A stretch of DNA of 64,000 bases, from NCBI GenBank assembly GCA_900066355.1, contig FMEL01000002.1, positions 1 through 64,000 of the forward strand, read 5' to 3'. Positions 1-8,650 of this stretch are shown one piece after another; within the stretch, counting starts at the first letter, position 1; every line of letters starts with the position of its first letter. The position numbers and the translations under genes were made by a program. The notes under the pieces are model-generated. The model searched no databases and had not been told where the DNA came from. It worked only from the letters and a program-made list of their open reading frames with translations. Origin of the DNA: an uncultured Ruminococcus sp. GTDB taxonomy: Bacteria > Bacillota > Clostridia > Lachnospirales > Lachnospiraceae.

Positions 1-46
1 AAATCAACACATAATAATTTAAATTCGTAACTATAACGCATAAAAA

Positions 47-81
47 TACCCTCCTTACTGGTTTGTCCAGTAAAGAGGGTA
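47..81 (-). terminator. Intrinsic terminator of the araC-like pseudogene
   Basis: A 15-bp inverted repeat (47-61 against 67-81, one mismatch, 5-nt loop) lies just beyond the stop codon of the reverse-strand AraC-type gene. Read on the reverse strand it is followed by a run of five T. This fits a Rho-independent terminator for that gene. Confidence 0.75.
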
Positions 82-115
82 CATATCAAATTGCTCCCAG
101 CGTTTTTGGTTGGTT

Positions 116-942
116 TTATTTTGGACAGTTTTTTGCATTCAGCACCAGCTGCTTGCGGAACTGTGAAGGGGACATGCCACACTGTTTTCGGAAAAATCGG
201 CTGAAATATAATGGATTTTCGTACCCGACCAGGTTGGCTATTTCTGTGATATTATAATTGGTCGTTTCCAGAAGCATTTTTGCATTGGTAAGCCTCAGAG
301 ACTGCACGTATTGAGCAGGTGTAGTATTGGCATACTGACGGAAGTTCTGGATGAACCAGCTGATACTCATATTGTGGGAAACAGCATAGTCCTCAATACT
401 TATAGGTTTATTATAATGCATCCGAAAGTACTGTGCAGCCTGTTCCATATCGTTCATGTTCTGAAGGTTCTTTTTACGTGGCTTTTGCAGTGCTATTCTA
501 TGGAGGCTGATCAGGAGAATCATGAAATAATTTATCAGCATCTCCTCGTAATCAATTCGCTGCAGATTCAGTTCCTCGATCATAGACATAAATAGATTTT
601 TGTACTCAATGGAGATACCGGTATAAATAATGCGGGTATCGTCGGCAATCCCATATCTTCTTAGAAAGTTCTTTACATTATTTACAGTAAAGTGAACCCA
701 GTAAACTTCGGTCTGATCCGCTCCATAATAATAGCGTTGTTCCTCACGTGGACGGTAGAGTACCATATTGCCGGCTTCTACAACAGTAGGTTTTCCATCA
801 AAATAAAATGTGCCCGTCCGGATGCGATGTAAAGAAGCTGATAATCAAGCCGGTCTTTCGGGCGGTGGGTAGGAAGCTTTTCTACGGTGTATAGATGATA
901 AGTACCGCAGCTTCCAATAAACAGGGGATGTTTTTTATCCAT
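116..942 (-). pseudogene. AraC-family transcriptional regulator, frameshifted
   Basis: The protein would have an N-terminal cupin-type sensing half, which starts MDKKHPLFIGSCGTY at 942. Its C-terminal half (116-766) carries two helix-turn-helix motifs, ending with the usual AraC signature (NITEIANLVGYENPLYFSRFFRKQ). Both halves are well preserved but lie in different frames. In the T-rich stretch near 795-805 one T seems to be missing; adding it restores GRAHFYFDGKPTVVEAGNM. Regulators of this type usually control carbohydrate uptake or glycosidase genes, which fits the glycosidase remnants nearby. The lesion is a single base in a homopolymer, so a sequencing error or a recent inactivation are both possible. 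Confidence 0.8.
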
Positions 943-1169
943 AAAATCAACCCTGGATTTGTGATAGTATGCTGATAATGTATACAAGTAATGTCCTCTT
1001 TGCCATATTGCACAAAACACAACAATATGAATTGTGCAATTTTACGATTCTACAAAATATTGGTAAAAAATAGTTGGCTATTATGTAAAAGTATAACATT
1101 TTGTGCATGTTTTGGCGAATGTTGTTTATGTATTTTTTTATAATAAAAAAGTATAATGATAGTACGACA

Positions 1170-1690
<521 letters not shown>

Positions 1691-1691
1691 C

Positions 1692-2024
1692 GGCGGCATT
1701 TATCCCAACATGTTGTGTGCACACCCTCCGTTCCAGATCGATGGGAATTTTGGCTTTGCAGCTGCAGTTGCAGAGATGCTTATCCAGAGCAGGAAAGGGC
1801 ATTTCCTGTTGCTTCCGGCACTTCCGGATGAGTGGAAAGACGGAAAAGTCCGGGGAATGAAGGCACAGGGTGACATCACAGTTGATTTTGAATGGAGAGA
1901 GGGCAGGATACACAGGGTTCGCCTCTGCTCTTCCCGTGAGCAGAAAGTAACGCTGGAATGTAATGGAATTTCAAAAACAATATTTTTAAGACCTGATGTG
2001 ACAGAGAATATGATTTTTGGTTGA
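1692..2024 (+). pseudogene. GH95 alpha-L-fucosidase, C-terminal fragment
   Basis: The reading frame from 1692 gives GGIYPNMLCAHPPFQIDGNFG followed by AAVAEMLIQSRKGHFLLLPALPDEW. This is the hallmark end of the GH95 catalytic (alpha/alpha)6 barrel, and a small beta-sandwich tail follows. GH95 enzymes are about 750-800 residues and remove fucose from host glycans; here only the last 110 or so residues remain. The 5' part is missing and an intron remnant is fused to it. The fragment has no start signals of its own. It shows that the ancestor of this locus used fucosylated glycans, as mucin-degrading gut Lachnospiraceae do. Confidence 0.85.
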
Positions 2025-2108
2025 TCTGTCCCGAGGGCCTGGAAATCATAGACAGTGGTAAGTAATGGGGTACAATAAAATATAGCCAATCGATTTTGCC
2101 AGAAACTA

Positions 2109-2137
2109 TTGATATTTCTTAGGGTATCGCATATAAT
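2109..2137 (+). promoter_or_regulatory. Sigma-A promoter of the 2144-2394 RNA
   Basis: TTGATA at 2109-2114 and TATAAT at 2132-2137 are separated by exactly 17 bases, a near-consensus housekeeping promoter. No reading frame follows; the transcript would start near 2144 and end at the terminator at 2358-2394. Confidence 0.8.
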
Positions 2138-2143
2138 ATAGTT

Positions 2144-2394
2144 AAACCAAAAGGTTTCGTGTAGCGGCACGTAAAAGCTGTACTGTGCCCGGGCAGGGTA
2201 ATTACTGGGACTATTTGATACTCGGAAGGGTATTACGCCCACACCAGGGAGATACGGTGAGTCCGCGCCGGGGACTTAATGATACCGGCGACATTTTAGA
2301 CGTTCGGAAGGATGTCGCGGCTGACAGCCAGCATAAAACCGCTTTTTAAGATTATGGGCACTGGATAACAAAAAGTTGTCCGGTGCTGTTTTTA
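2144..2394 (+). ncRNA. Putative structured non-coding RNA (possibly raiA-type)
   Basis: A stretch of about 250 nt between a strong promoter and an intrinsic terminator has no plausible ORF but many matched stems. These include AAACC/GGTTT (about 2143-2156), CACC/GGTG (about 2241-2259), GACT/AGTC flanking that arm, CGCCGG/CCGGCG (about 2266-2289) and a 7-bp GCGACAT/ATGTCGC hairpin (about 2287-2318). The terminal GGCTGACAGCC segment is also self-complementary. The density of stems and the isolated transcription unit indicate a structured RNA gene. From memory it resembles the large conserved clostridial raiA motif, but this could not be tested; another large clostridial RNA class is possible. 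Confidence is high for an RNA gene and low for the family. Confidence 0.65.
2358..2394 (+). terminator. Intrinsic terminator of the structured RNA
   Basis: GCACTGGATAAC pairs with GTTGTCCGGTGC (some G-U pairs) around a short A-rich loop and is followed by a T run. It closes the transcription unit that begins near 2144. Confidence 0.8.
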
Positions 2395-2422
2395 TATTAT
2401 AGTGATGATTGGGAAAAGATAG

Positions 2423-2937
2423 ATGGGAAAACAACAGGATAGAGAGAAAATCGTACAGGAGATTAAAATAGCTGCCGATCTGTATAGGAAGCATTTAGTA
2501 GGTAAAAGATTTCTATATGTATTTGAAGGCAGATATTTTTTACACCGCAGCACCCTTTTTCATTGTGTAAGCGTAAAATTAAGCATATCGGACAGATTGC
2601 AATGCTGGCTGGCTCAGAAGGCTTTATGTTGGAAGAGATTGTTACAGATACGAGAACTTATAAGTTTGGCACAACAGATCTTAATTTTACTCTATGCTTA
2701 AATAAAGAGTATGATGATCAGGGACAGCAAAAAGGCGATTGCTTTGTAGTAGAATCACTGCGAGATGAAGATTGTTTTTCTAAAAGTACAACAGCATATA
2801 CAGTAACTCATATTTTCTCAGCACCGAATGATGCGAAAAAATATACAACTTTACTGTTTATGGATGAAAATGCAATGATAGACAGTCTTCCGGATGAAAT
2901 TAAAAACATGCTGGATCAAACTTTATTACATAAATAA
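2423..2937 (+). pseudogene. PBECR4-domain protein with internal deletion
   Basis: The N-terminal frame (2423 on) reads MGKQQDREKIVQEIKIAADL and on to VGKRFLYVFEGRYF. A second frame, entered near 2540, continues FFTPQHPFSLCKRKIKHIGQ, then MLEEIVTDTRTYKFGTTDLN and SLRDEDCFSKSTTAYTVTHI. Together these are the two ends of the phage-associated Barnase/EndoU/ColicinE5/RelE-like nuclease family 4 (PBECR4), found in clostridial mobile elements. The middle of the domain, about 40 residues after the first strand, is missing, and the join shifts the frame. The remaining C-terminal 124-codon frame is open but lacks its own clear ribosome binding site, so the gene is probably dead. Confidence 0.65.
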
Positions 2938-2996
2938 AAATGGAGAGTCTTAGTTGGCGATTCAATTAATCTATCCTGAGGGTATGAGAATTATTG

Positions 2997-3037
2997 ACAG
3001 CCGTATCATGTAAAACGCACATGGTACGGCTGTTTTT
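2997..3037 (+). terminator. Intrinsic terminator
   Basis: ACAGCCGTATCATG and CATGGTACGGCTGT form a strong stem followed by TTTTTAT. It ends transcription upstream of the ECF sigma operon. Confidence 0.8.
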
Positions 3038-3119
3038 ATACCCTAATAGGACCTGATGATCATAAAATTTGAACGATTTCGGGGGTGTTTTTATCTGAGA
3101 TAATTTTTTTAAAAATATT

Positions 3120-3146
3120 TGCAACCTTTTTAGGGATTCGCACGTC
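3120..3146 (+). promoter_or_regulatory. ECF-type promoter of the sigma/anti-sigma/ldt operon
   Basis: TGCAACC at 3120-3126 and CGTC at 3143-3146 are separated by 16 bases. This matches the -35 (AAC core) and -10 (CGTC) elements used by SigV/SigW-like ECF sigma factors, and suggests that the sigma factor encoded at 3226 drives its own operon. A TAGAAGC/GCTTCTA inverted repeat follows in the leader (about 3154-3178). Confidence 0.65.
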
Positions 3147-3225
3147 TAATAAGTAGAAGCACATAAATGAAGCTTCTATAGTATACTCTGAATGACTGGT
3201 CTGAGATAGGAGAATTGGAACTATA

Positions 3226-3741
3226 ATGAATGAAGTTTTGATACGAAAAGCGAAGAAAGGCGACAAGGATGCTTTCTGCCGACTTATGGATGAGAATGTA
3301 CAGAGTATGTATAAGATTGCGGCAGCATATCTGAAAAATGATGAAGATGTTGCAGATGCAATACAAGATACGATCCTTTCCTGCTATGAAAATCTAAGAA
3401 GTCTAAGAAAGAACAGATACTTTAAAACATGGCTGATACGCATCCTGATCAATAAATGTAAAGATGTCATGCAAAAGAATAAACTGGTTACTTTTATGGA
3501 TCGAATTCCAGAAACACCTTTTCATGAAGAATATGAGACAATAGAATGCTTACAGGCATTAGAACCATTGGATAGTAAATATCGTTTGGTTGTTATTCTC
3601 TACTACATGGAGGAATTTAATATCCGGGAAATCAGTAATATCCTGGATTTGCCAGAAAACACAGTGAAATCCCGCCTTCATCGTGGAAGAAAAAAAATCG
3701 CAGAGATATATGGGTATAAAATTAAGGAGGAACGTGCCTAA
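3226..3741 (+). CDS. ECF RNA polymerase sigma factor
   Basis: This 171-residue protein has the two-domain layout of ECF sigma factors. Region 2 spans about residues 10-80 (AFCRLMDENVQSMYKIAAAY, then ADAIQDTILSCYENL). Region 4 spans about 110-160, with the helix-turn-helix FNIREISNILDLPENTVKSR. Start at ATG 3226 is supported by AGGAGA 12 bases upstream. The stop codon overlaps the next start by one base, so the anti-sigma factor is probably translationally coupled. The operon promoter has an ECF-type -35/-10 pair, and the third gene is an L,D-transpeptidase. The likely role is a cell-envelope stress response similar in logic to SigV. The exact inducer cannot be read from the sequence. Confidence 0.92.
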   Translation: MNEVLIRKAKKGDKDAFCRLMDENVQSMYKIAAAYLKNDEDVADAIQDTILSCYENLRSLRKNRYFKTWLIRILINKCKDVMQKNKLVTFMDRIPETPFHEEYETIECLQALEPLDSKYRLVVILYYMEEFNIREISNILDLPENTVKSRLHRGRKKIAEIYGYKIKEERA

Positions 3742-5168
3742 TGATGATTCTAAATAATAATGAGAAAGATTTCCAGAAAAAAATGCAACAGGATACAGAG
3801 ATTCCGGCGATTGTACATGAACATATCAATCAGGCATATCATTTGATTGAGAATAATACGGTTACTCAGAAAAAAGCACCAAGGGATCCATTCCACTGGA
3901 TGAAAATCGGAGGCAGGGTAGCAGGAGGTATGGCAGCGGTACTGGCAGTCGGATTTATATTCTGTGCAACCAATCCAGTAATGGCAAAGAATATCCCGGT
4001 TGTAGGAGGGCTTTTTGAAATCTTGCAGGATAATGTAAGTTTCTTTGGCGATTTTTCAGATTATGCAACAACCTTGGAATCCGTTGATGGAACAACGGCA
4101 GATGGCAGTGAAGCAGATGGGGACAAGACAGGTAATGCCACTAGTGAGAATGCCTACATTAAAACAGCAGATGGGCTGACAATTACATGTTCTGAGGTAT
4201 ATGCCAACAGCCAGGCGGTCTATATAACTATGCAGTTTAAGAGTGATAAGCCATTTCCAGAAACGTCAACCAGGGCGGAAAGTGGAACACCAGTCATTGA
4301 TCTGGATATGACTGGCGGTGTGGACTTTGATTCAGAAGCTAGTCCGGTGATCGACGGTCAGGTGGAAGGACAGTTTCTGGATGACAACACCTATGCATGC
4401 ATTTTCCGTTATGATCTTGCTCAGGCGGCAAAAGACTATACGGAATATAATGAGAAATACAATGAAATGACACAGCAGGTAATGGATGAGATGGGAATAA
4501 CTCAGGCGGACTTAGATGATCAGACGGATGAAGGTTATGCGCTGCTGGAAGAGTTTATCAATAAAGTATCTGAGCGTGGTGGAGCATATCAGAAATATAT
4601 TAAAGATATTGAGATTCCGGATACTTTTAATCTGCATCTGGATATCACGAAGGTAAGAGGGCTGGAAGCAGACTATGAGTGGTCAGAAGCGGATGATGAA
4701 AACTATGGAAGGGATGCCGGCTACTACAAATATGAAGGTGACTGGAGTTTCGATATCCCGGTTACAGTAGATGATTCCCGGACAGAAGTATTGGAACTGA
4801 ATGATACAAACGATGCTGGTATCGGACTCAAATCCGTAATTCGTTCTCCGTATGAACTGACGGTAAATGAACTTTATAAGGAAGGATCCAACAGTGACTG
4901 CTTCATGGTAGCCCTTGATGCCAACGGAAACACACTTCCATATAATGAGTCTACTGGAAACTGTAATAACTTCGCAATTCAGGACAGGGATATTTCGACA
5001 GTAGATATTTATTTCCTGGATTATATCCAGTATATGGATGAATTGAAGGGGCAGCAGAATTTTGATAATCCTACGAAAGAAGACGGACAGAAATGGAAAA
5101 AACTTCTGGAGGAAAATGCAAAGTACCATAAGACATTACATTTTGATAGTGACAATGCAAAAAACTAA
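3741..5168 (+). CDS. Membrane anti-sigma factor, DUF4179-type
   Basis: A 475-residue membrane protein. The N-terminal 55 or so residues are cytoplasmic and include a predicted sigma-binding helix. One membrane segment follows at about residues 57-80 (GGMAAVLAVGFIFCATNPVM), and then a large extracytoplasmic part. The sequence right after the membrane segment (MAKNIPVVGGLFEILQD) is the typical opening of DUF4179, a family encoded next to ECF sigma genes in Clostridia. The extracellular part contains an acidic, glycine/aspartate-rich stretch and a C-terminal beta-rich domain. ATG 3741 overlaps the sigma stop codon; GGAGGAACG lies just upstream. Its expected job is to hold the sigma factor inactive until an envelope signal causes release. 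A signal-binding residue cannot be named. Confidence 0.85.
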   Translation: MMILNNNEKDFQKKMQQDTEIPAIVHEHINQAYHLIENNTVTQKKAPRDPFHWMKIGGRVAGGMAAVLAVGFIFCATNPVMAKNIPVVGGLFEILQDNVSFFGDFSDYATTLESVDGTTADGSEADGDKTGNATSENAYIKTADGLTITCSEVYANSQAVYITMQFKSDKPFPETSTRAESGTPVIDLDMTGGVDFDSEASPVIDGQVEGQFLDDNTYACIFRYDLAQAAKDYTEYNEKYNEMTQQVMDEMGITQADLDDQTDEGYALLEEFINKVSERGGAYQKYIKDIEIPDTFNLHLDITKVRGLEADYEWSEADDENYGRDAGYYKYEGDWSFDIPVTVDDSRTEVLELNDTNDAGIGLKSVIRSPYELTVNELYKEGSNSDCFMVALDANGNTLPYNESTGNCNNFAIQDRDISTVDIYFLDYIQYMDELKGQQNFDNPTKEDGQKWKKLLEENAKYHKTLHFDSDNAKN

Positions 5169-5194
5169 TTGATTCAAAGAAAGATAAATAAGAC

Positions 5195-6733
5195 ATGAGA
5201 CCAAAAGAAGTGATAGGGCAATCAATGAGAACCGCAAAATCGGCAAGACCAGGTTCAGTTGTTTATGTGCCGATGGATAAATCGGAATTCAGATCCATTA
5301 TATTTTCAGAAAAGAAGAAAAATAAAATTAAGAAAATTGTAATATTGATTATATTGATGATTTTTGTTATAGGCTGTTGTATATATGCAGGTATATCTTA
5401 TTATTACTCATATCACTTCTTTTATGGGACGACCATCAATGGCATTGACAGTTCAAATAAGACAGCTTATGAGGTTGAGCAGGAGATTGCTGGGAAAAAG
5501 GATAACTATACTATTCAGGTAAGGGCAAGAATGCAGGACCCGCAGGCCATTACAGGAAAAGACATTGATTATAAATACGTATCCAGCGGTGCGGTTCTCC
5601 AGCTGCTGAAAACTCAGAAATCATGGGAATGGATTGGCGGTCTTTTTGAAACAAAAAACTATATGGTTCAGGAAGAGACTTCTTTCAGCCGGGAGAAACT
5701 GGAAGAACAGGTAAATTCATTAAATTGTGCGAAAAAAGAGAATCAGATAGCACCGGAAAATGCGTATGTAAGTTTTGTTAACTCAGAATTCACTATTGTG
5801 CCAGAAACGGAAGGCAACGAATTAAATACCAAAGAAGCTTATCAGATGATATGCAGGGCAATCGATAACGATGCGGCAGAGGTAAATCTGGAAAGTGATC
5901 CAAAGGCTTATAAGAAAGCAGATGTGACGAAAGAAAGTTCAGAACTTCAGAATATGGTAAATACATATAAGAACCTGACAAAAGCAAATATCACATATAC
6001 ATTTGGAGACGAAACGGTAACACTCGATGGGAATACCATCAAAAACTGGCTGCAGTTTGACGAGAAAGGGCAGCTGCTCCAGAATGATGAAGCCTTCCGG
6101 CAGCATGTAGTGGATTATGTGGCACAGCTTGCAGCAGATCATGATACAGTTGGCACTGAAAGACAATTTCAGACCACAAGCGGAAGGACAGTGTATGTAT
6201 ATGGCTCAGCCTATGGATGGAAGATTGATCAGGACAAGGAAGTAGCACAGCTCATGCAGGAAATTCAGTCAGGAACCCAGACAACCAGGGAACCGGTATA
6301 TTCTATGAGGGCAAATGCACACGGGATCAATGATCTCGGAAATACATATATAGAGGTAGATCTTACAGAGCAGTATATGTGGTATTATCAGAATGGAAAT
6401 ATTATTTTCCAATCAGAAATCGTATCCGGACTGCCAAGCGATCCGGATAGAAAAACACCCCCTGGAATATTCACACTGAATTCAAAGAGCAGTCCGTCCG
6501 TGCTGCGAGGTGAAATGACAGCAAATGGAACATATTCTTATGAACAGCCGGTAACGTACTGGATGCCATTCAATGGAGGAATTGGCTTTCATGATGCAGA
6601 CTGGCAGCCGTACTTTGGCGGTGACAGATATCTTACAGGTGGTTCTCATGGCTGCATCAATCTTCCACCAGAGAATGCCGGACAGCTTTATAGTCTTATT
6701 CAGTATGATGTCCCGATAATTTGTTTTTACTAA
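5195..6733 (+). CDS. L,D-transpeptidase (YkuD) with peptidoglycan-binding domain
   Basis: A 512-residue protein anchored by one N-terminal membrane segment (about 45-67, IVILIILMIFVIGCCIYAGI). The middle part (about 75-370) resembles the PG_binding_4 repeat that precedes YkuD domains in clostridial transpeptidases. The C-terminal YkuD domain (about 385-512) has its active site in GFHDADWQPYFGG and GGSHGCINL, giving catalytic Cys487 with His466 and His485. These enzymes make 3-3 cross-links in peptidoglycan outside the membrane, which resist beta-lactams and lysozyme. It is the third gene of the ECF operon, so it is probably the main effector of that stress response. A paralogue lies at 34335. 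Confidence 0.93.
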   Translation: MRPKEVIGQSMRTAKSARPGSVVYVPMDKSEFRSIIFSEKKKNKIKKIVILIILMIFVIGCCIYAGISYYYSYHFFYGTTINGIDSSNKTAYEVEQEIAGKKDNYTIQVRARMQDPQAITGKDIDYKYVSSGAVLQLLKTQKSWEWIGGLFETKNYMVQEETSFSREKLEEQVNSLNCAKKENQIAPENAYVSFVNSEFTIVPETEGNELNTKEAYQMICRAIDNDAAEVNLESDPKAYKKADVTKESSELQNMVNTYKNLTKANITYTFGDETVTLDGNTIKNWLQFDEKGQLLQNDEAFRQHVVDYVAQLAADHDTVGTERQFQTTSGRTVYVYGSAYGWKIDQDKEVAQLMQEIQSGTQTTREPVYSMRANAHGINDLGNTYIEVDLTEQYMWYYQNGNIIFQSEIVSGLPSDPDRKTPPGIFTLNSKSSPSVLRGEMTANGTYSYEQPVTYWMPFNGGIGFHDADWQPYFGGDRYLTGGSHGCINLPPENAGQLYSLIQYDVPIICFY

Positions 6734-6755
6734 TTCTATATTTAAGATGTACAGG

Positions 6756-6793
6756 ACAGGAGCTAAGTTGTAATGCAGCTGGCTCCTGTTTTT
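6756..6793 (+). terminator. Intrinsic terminator of the ECF/ldt operon
   Basis: ACAGGAGC (6756-6763) pairs with GCTCCTGT (6782-6789), followed by TTTTT. It lies 23 bases after the transpeptidase stop. Confidence 0.85.
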
Positions 6794-7039
6794 CATTGTC
6801 AACAGTATCAGCCTGACGCATGATCACCATTTCGGTAATCCAGAACAAAGCAGACTTGATGTGGAAGTGGAAGAGCGATTGGTAAAAGCTAGCAATCTCT
6901 TCCTTTCACAAAGAGTGAAGAAGAGAAGGCACATTAATGGGATTGACGTATCAATACTGGAACCATATAATGGGTACAAAGAAAAATTTATTTATGGAAA
7001 TAAACACATTGACAGAGCATGCAAAAGTGCTGTGATTAA
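6794..7039. other. Short region without a supported gene
   Basis: A 61-codon frame (6861-7046) is open here but has no recognisable family and no good ribosome binding site. It ends where the truncated histidine kinase begins. It may be the scar of the deletion that removed the kinase 5' end. Confidence 0.4.
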
Positions 7040-7813
7040 AGTTTAAAAAGAATCCTTATGAACATCATAAGTAATGCTGTCAAGTATAATAAAGAAAAAG
7101 GAGAGATACTGCTCAGCTATTATGAAACACAGGTGGATGACAGGCATATACTGTTTGAGTTTCACTGCAAGGATACCGGAGTTGGAATGAGTAAAGAATT
7201 TCAGAACCATATTTTTGAGCCATTTACTCAGGAAACAGGCGGTGCAAGATCTGTTTATGGAGGAACAGGTCTTGGTATGCCAATTACAAAAAAACTAATA
7301 GAGAAAATGGGCGGTACGATTAAATTTGAAAGCGAGAAAAATGTAGGAACTACATTCATGGTACAGCTTCCATTCCTTATTTCTGCTGATATGAAGCAGG
7401 CAGAAAGCCAGGAAGATGATGTATCAATTGAAGGCATGAAAATCCTTTTGGCCGAAGATAATGAATTGAATATGGAAATTGCGGAATTTCTTTTGACAAA
7501 TGCAGGAGCAGAAATTATAAAGGCTTCAAACGGCAAGGAAGCTGTTGAAGCATTTGCAAAATCAGGTGTTGGTGAGATCAATGTAATTCTGATGGATATT
7601 ATGATGCCAGTTATGGATGGCCTGGAAGCTACCAGCGAAATACGTACAATGAACAGAAGTGATGCATCTGCTGTTGTGATTATAGCTATGACCGCCAATG
7701 CTTTTACAGAAGATAAGACTAAAGCACTGAAGTCTGGAATGGACGATTATCTTACCAAACCACTGGAGTCAGAAAAACTGATTCGTGCCTTAAGTAGATA
7801 CAAACACAATTAA
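7040..7813 (+). pseudogene. Hybrid sensor histidine kinase, C-terminal remnant
   Basis: The frame after an in-frame stop at 7037 begins SLKRILMNIISNAVKYN, the N box of an HATPase domain. It continues with the G1 box (CKDTGVGM), the G2 box (GGTGLGMPITKKLIEKMGG) and then a full receiver domain (MKILLAEDNELNMEIAEFLL, phospho-acceptor Asp in LMDIMMPVMDG, and the conserved Lys in DDYLTKPL). Sensor, HAMP and the phospho-accepting histidine domain are missing. Hybrid kinases of this kind are often 700-1000 residues. The remnant cannot signal alone, although the receiver domain would still fold if translated from ATG 7058. Confidence 0.85.
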
Positions 7814-7901
7814 CAGTAACGTTCTTATTTCAGCCATAGAAACAGGGTGTGGTACGAAATATTATGCGTAAATTTATAAAATGGAACAGTAATCCAGACA
7901 A

Positions 7902-7939
7902 AGAGGGGGCATATCAATTGGACAATGATATGCCCCTCT
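7902..7939. repeat. Strong inverted repeat
   Basis: AGAGGGGGCATATCA and TGATATGCCCCTCT form a near-perfect 14-bp hairpin with a 9-base loop. There is no T run on the forward strand, so a terminator is uncertain; it could be a leader structure for the gene at 8063. Confidence 0.45.
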
Positions 7940-8062
7940 GCCGATGTTTGTTAACTGATGCATTTTGTTTATATATTCCCTTATTTTGTACATGGACTCT
8001 TTTATATGGAAGGTGTATAGTGGATGAAAACTATATGATAAAGATTATGGAGGCATAAGATC

Positions 8063-8614
8063 ATGGCTAACTTGATAAATTTTGTTACACTGTTGAATGG
8101 AAAATTTGATAATAAGGATCAATTTGAGAAAATAAGTAAGACAAATCCACAGTATCCATATGCAAAGCATATCAATACAATATGTAATTCCAAAATTGCA
8201 AATCTCCCAAATGGTTTCGAAGGCATATTTATGATTGAAGAGAGCTATTATTCTGTACAGGGAACTACCCGCTCTTCTTCACATTTGTTTCTTTTCATGG
8301 AAGAAAGCAATTCAATAAAACTTATTTCTTATGAGATACCGGAAGGATATGATAAAAAGAATTTTACTTACAAAATGTTCAAAGGTGCCGACTATGATCA
8401 GCTAAAGTGTTCTGCAAAATTTACTCCTGCATTTTTCAGAAAATCAGGTGATACATGGGAAGGCGGAAGTGTAAGTATGTTTTCTCCCGTATTGAAATTT
8501 TCTCTGCATGAAAAGTTCACTGAAAATCAATTGGAAGTATCAGAGTCCATGGAAGTAAATGGGAAAAGAACTTTTGGTTATGATGAGCCGATTATTTACA
8601 AACGGATAAAATAG
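8063..8614 (+). CDS. Hypothetical protein, possibly CpeT/CpcT-like
   Basis: A 183-residue soluble protein without signal peptide or membrane segment. It starts at ATG 8063 after GGAGG 14 bases upstream. The order of elements is an N-terminal helix (MANLINFVTLLNGKFDNKDQ), a central FMIEESYYSV, and a C-terminal stretch with alternating strands (VSESMEVNGKRTFGYDE). This faintly recalls the CpeT/CpcT fold, a lipocalin-like barrel. That assignment is a guess. It stands alone between two pseudogenes, so context gives no clue to its role. Confidence 0.6.
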   Translation: MANLINFVTLLNGKFDNKDQFEKISKTNPQYPYAKHINTICNSKIANLPNGFEGIFMIEESYYSVQGTTRSSSHLFLFMEESNSIKLISYEIPEGYDKKNFTYKMFKGADYDQLKCSAKFTPAFFRKSGDTWEGGSVSMFSPVLKFSLHEKFTENQLEVSESMEVNGKRTFGYDEPIIYKRIK

Positions 8615-8650
8615 AACATTGACAGGGGATGCTCTGCCAAAAAGATTGAT

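Noticed and set aside
1700..2242. 180-codon reverse-strand open frame
   Set aside because: Antisense to the GH95 remnant and to the promoter of the structured RNA; no family resemblance.
6861..7046. 61-codon ORF before the kinase remnant
   Set aside because: No ribosome binding site, no recognisable family, and it ends at a deletion junction.
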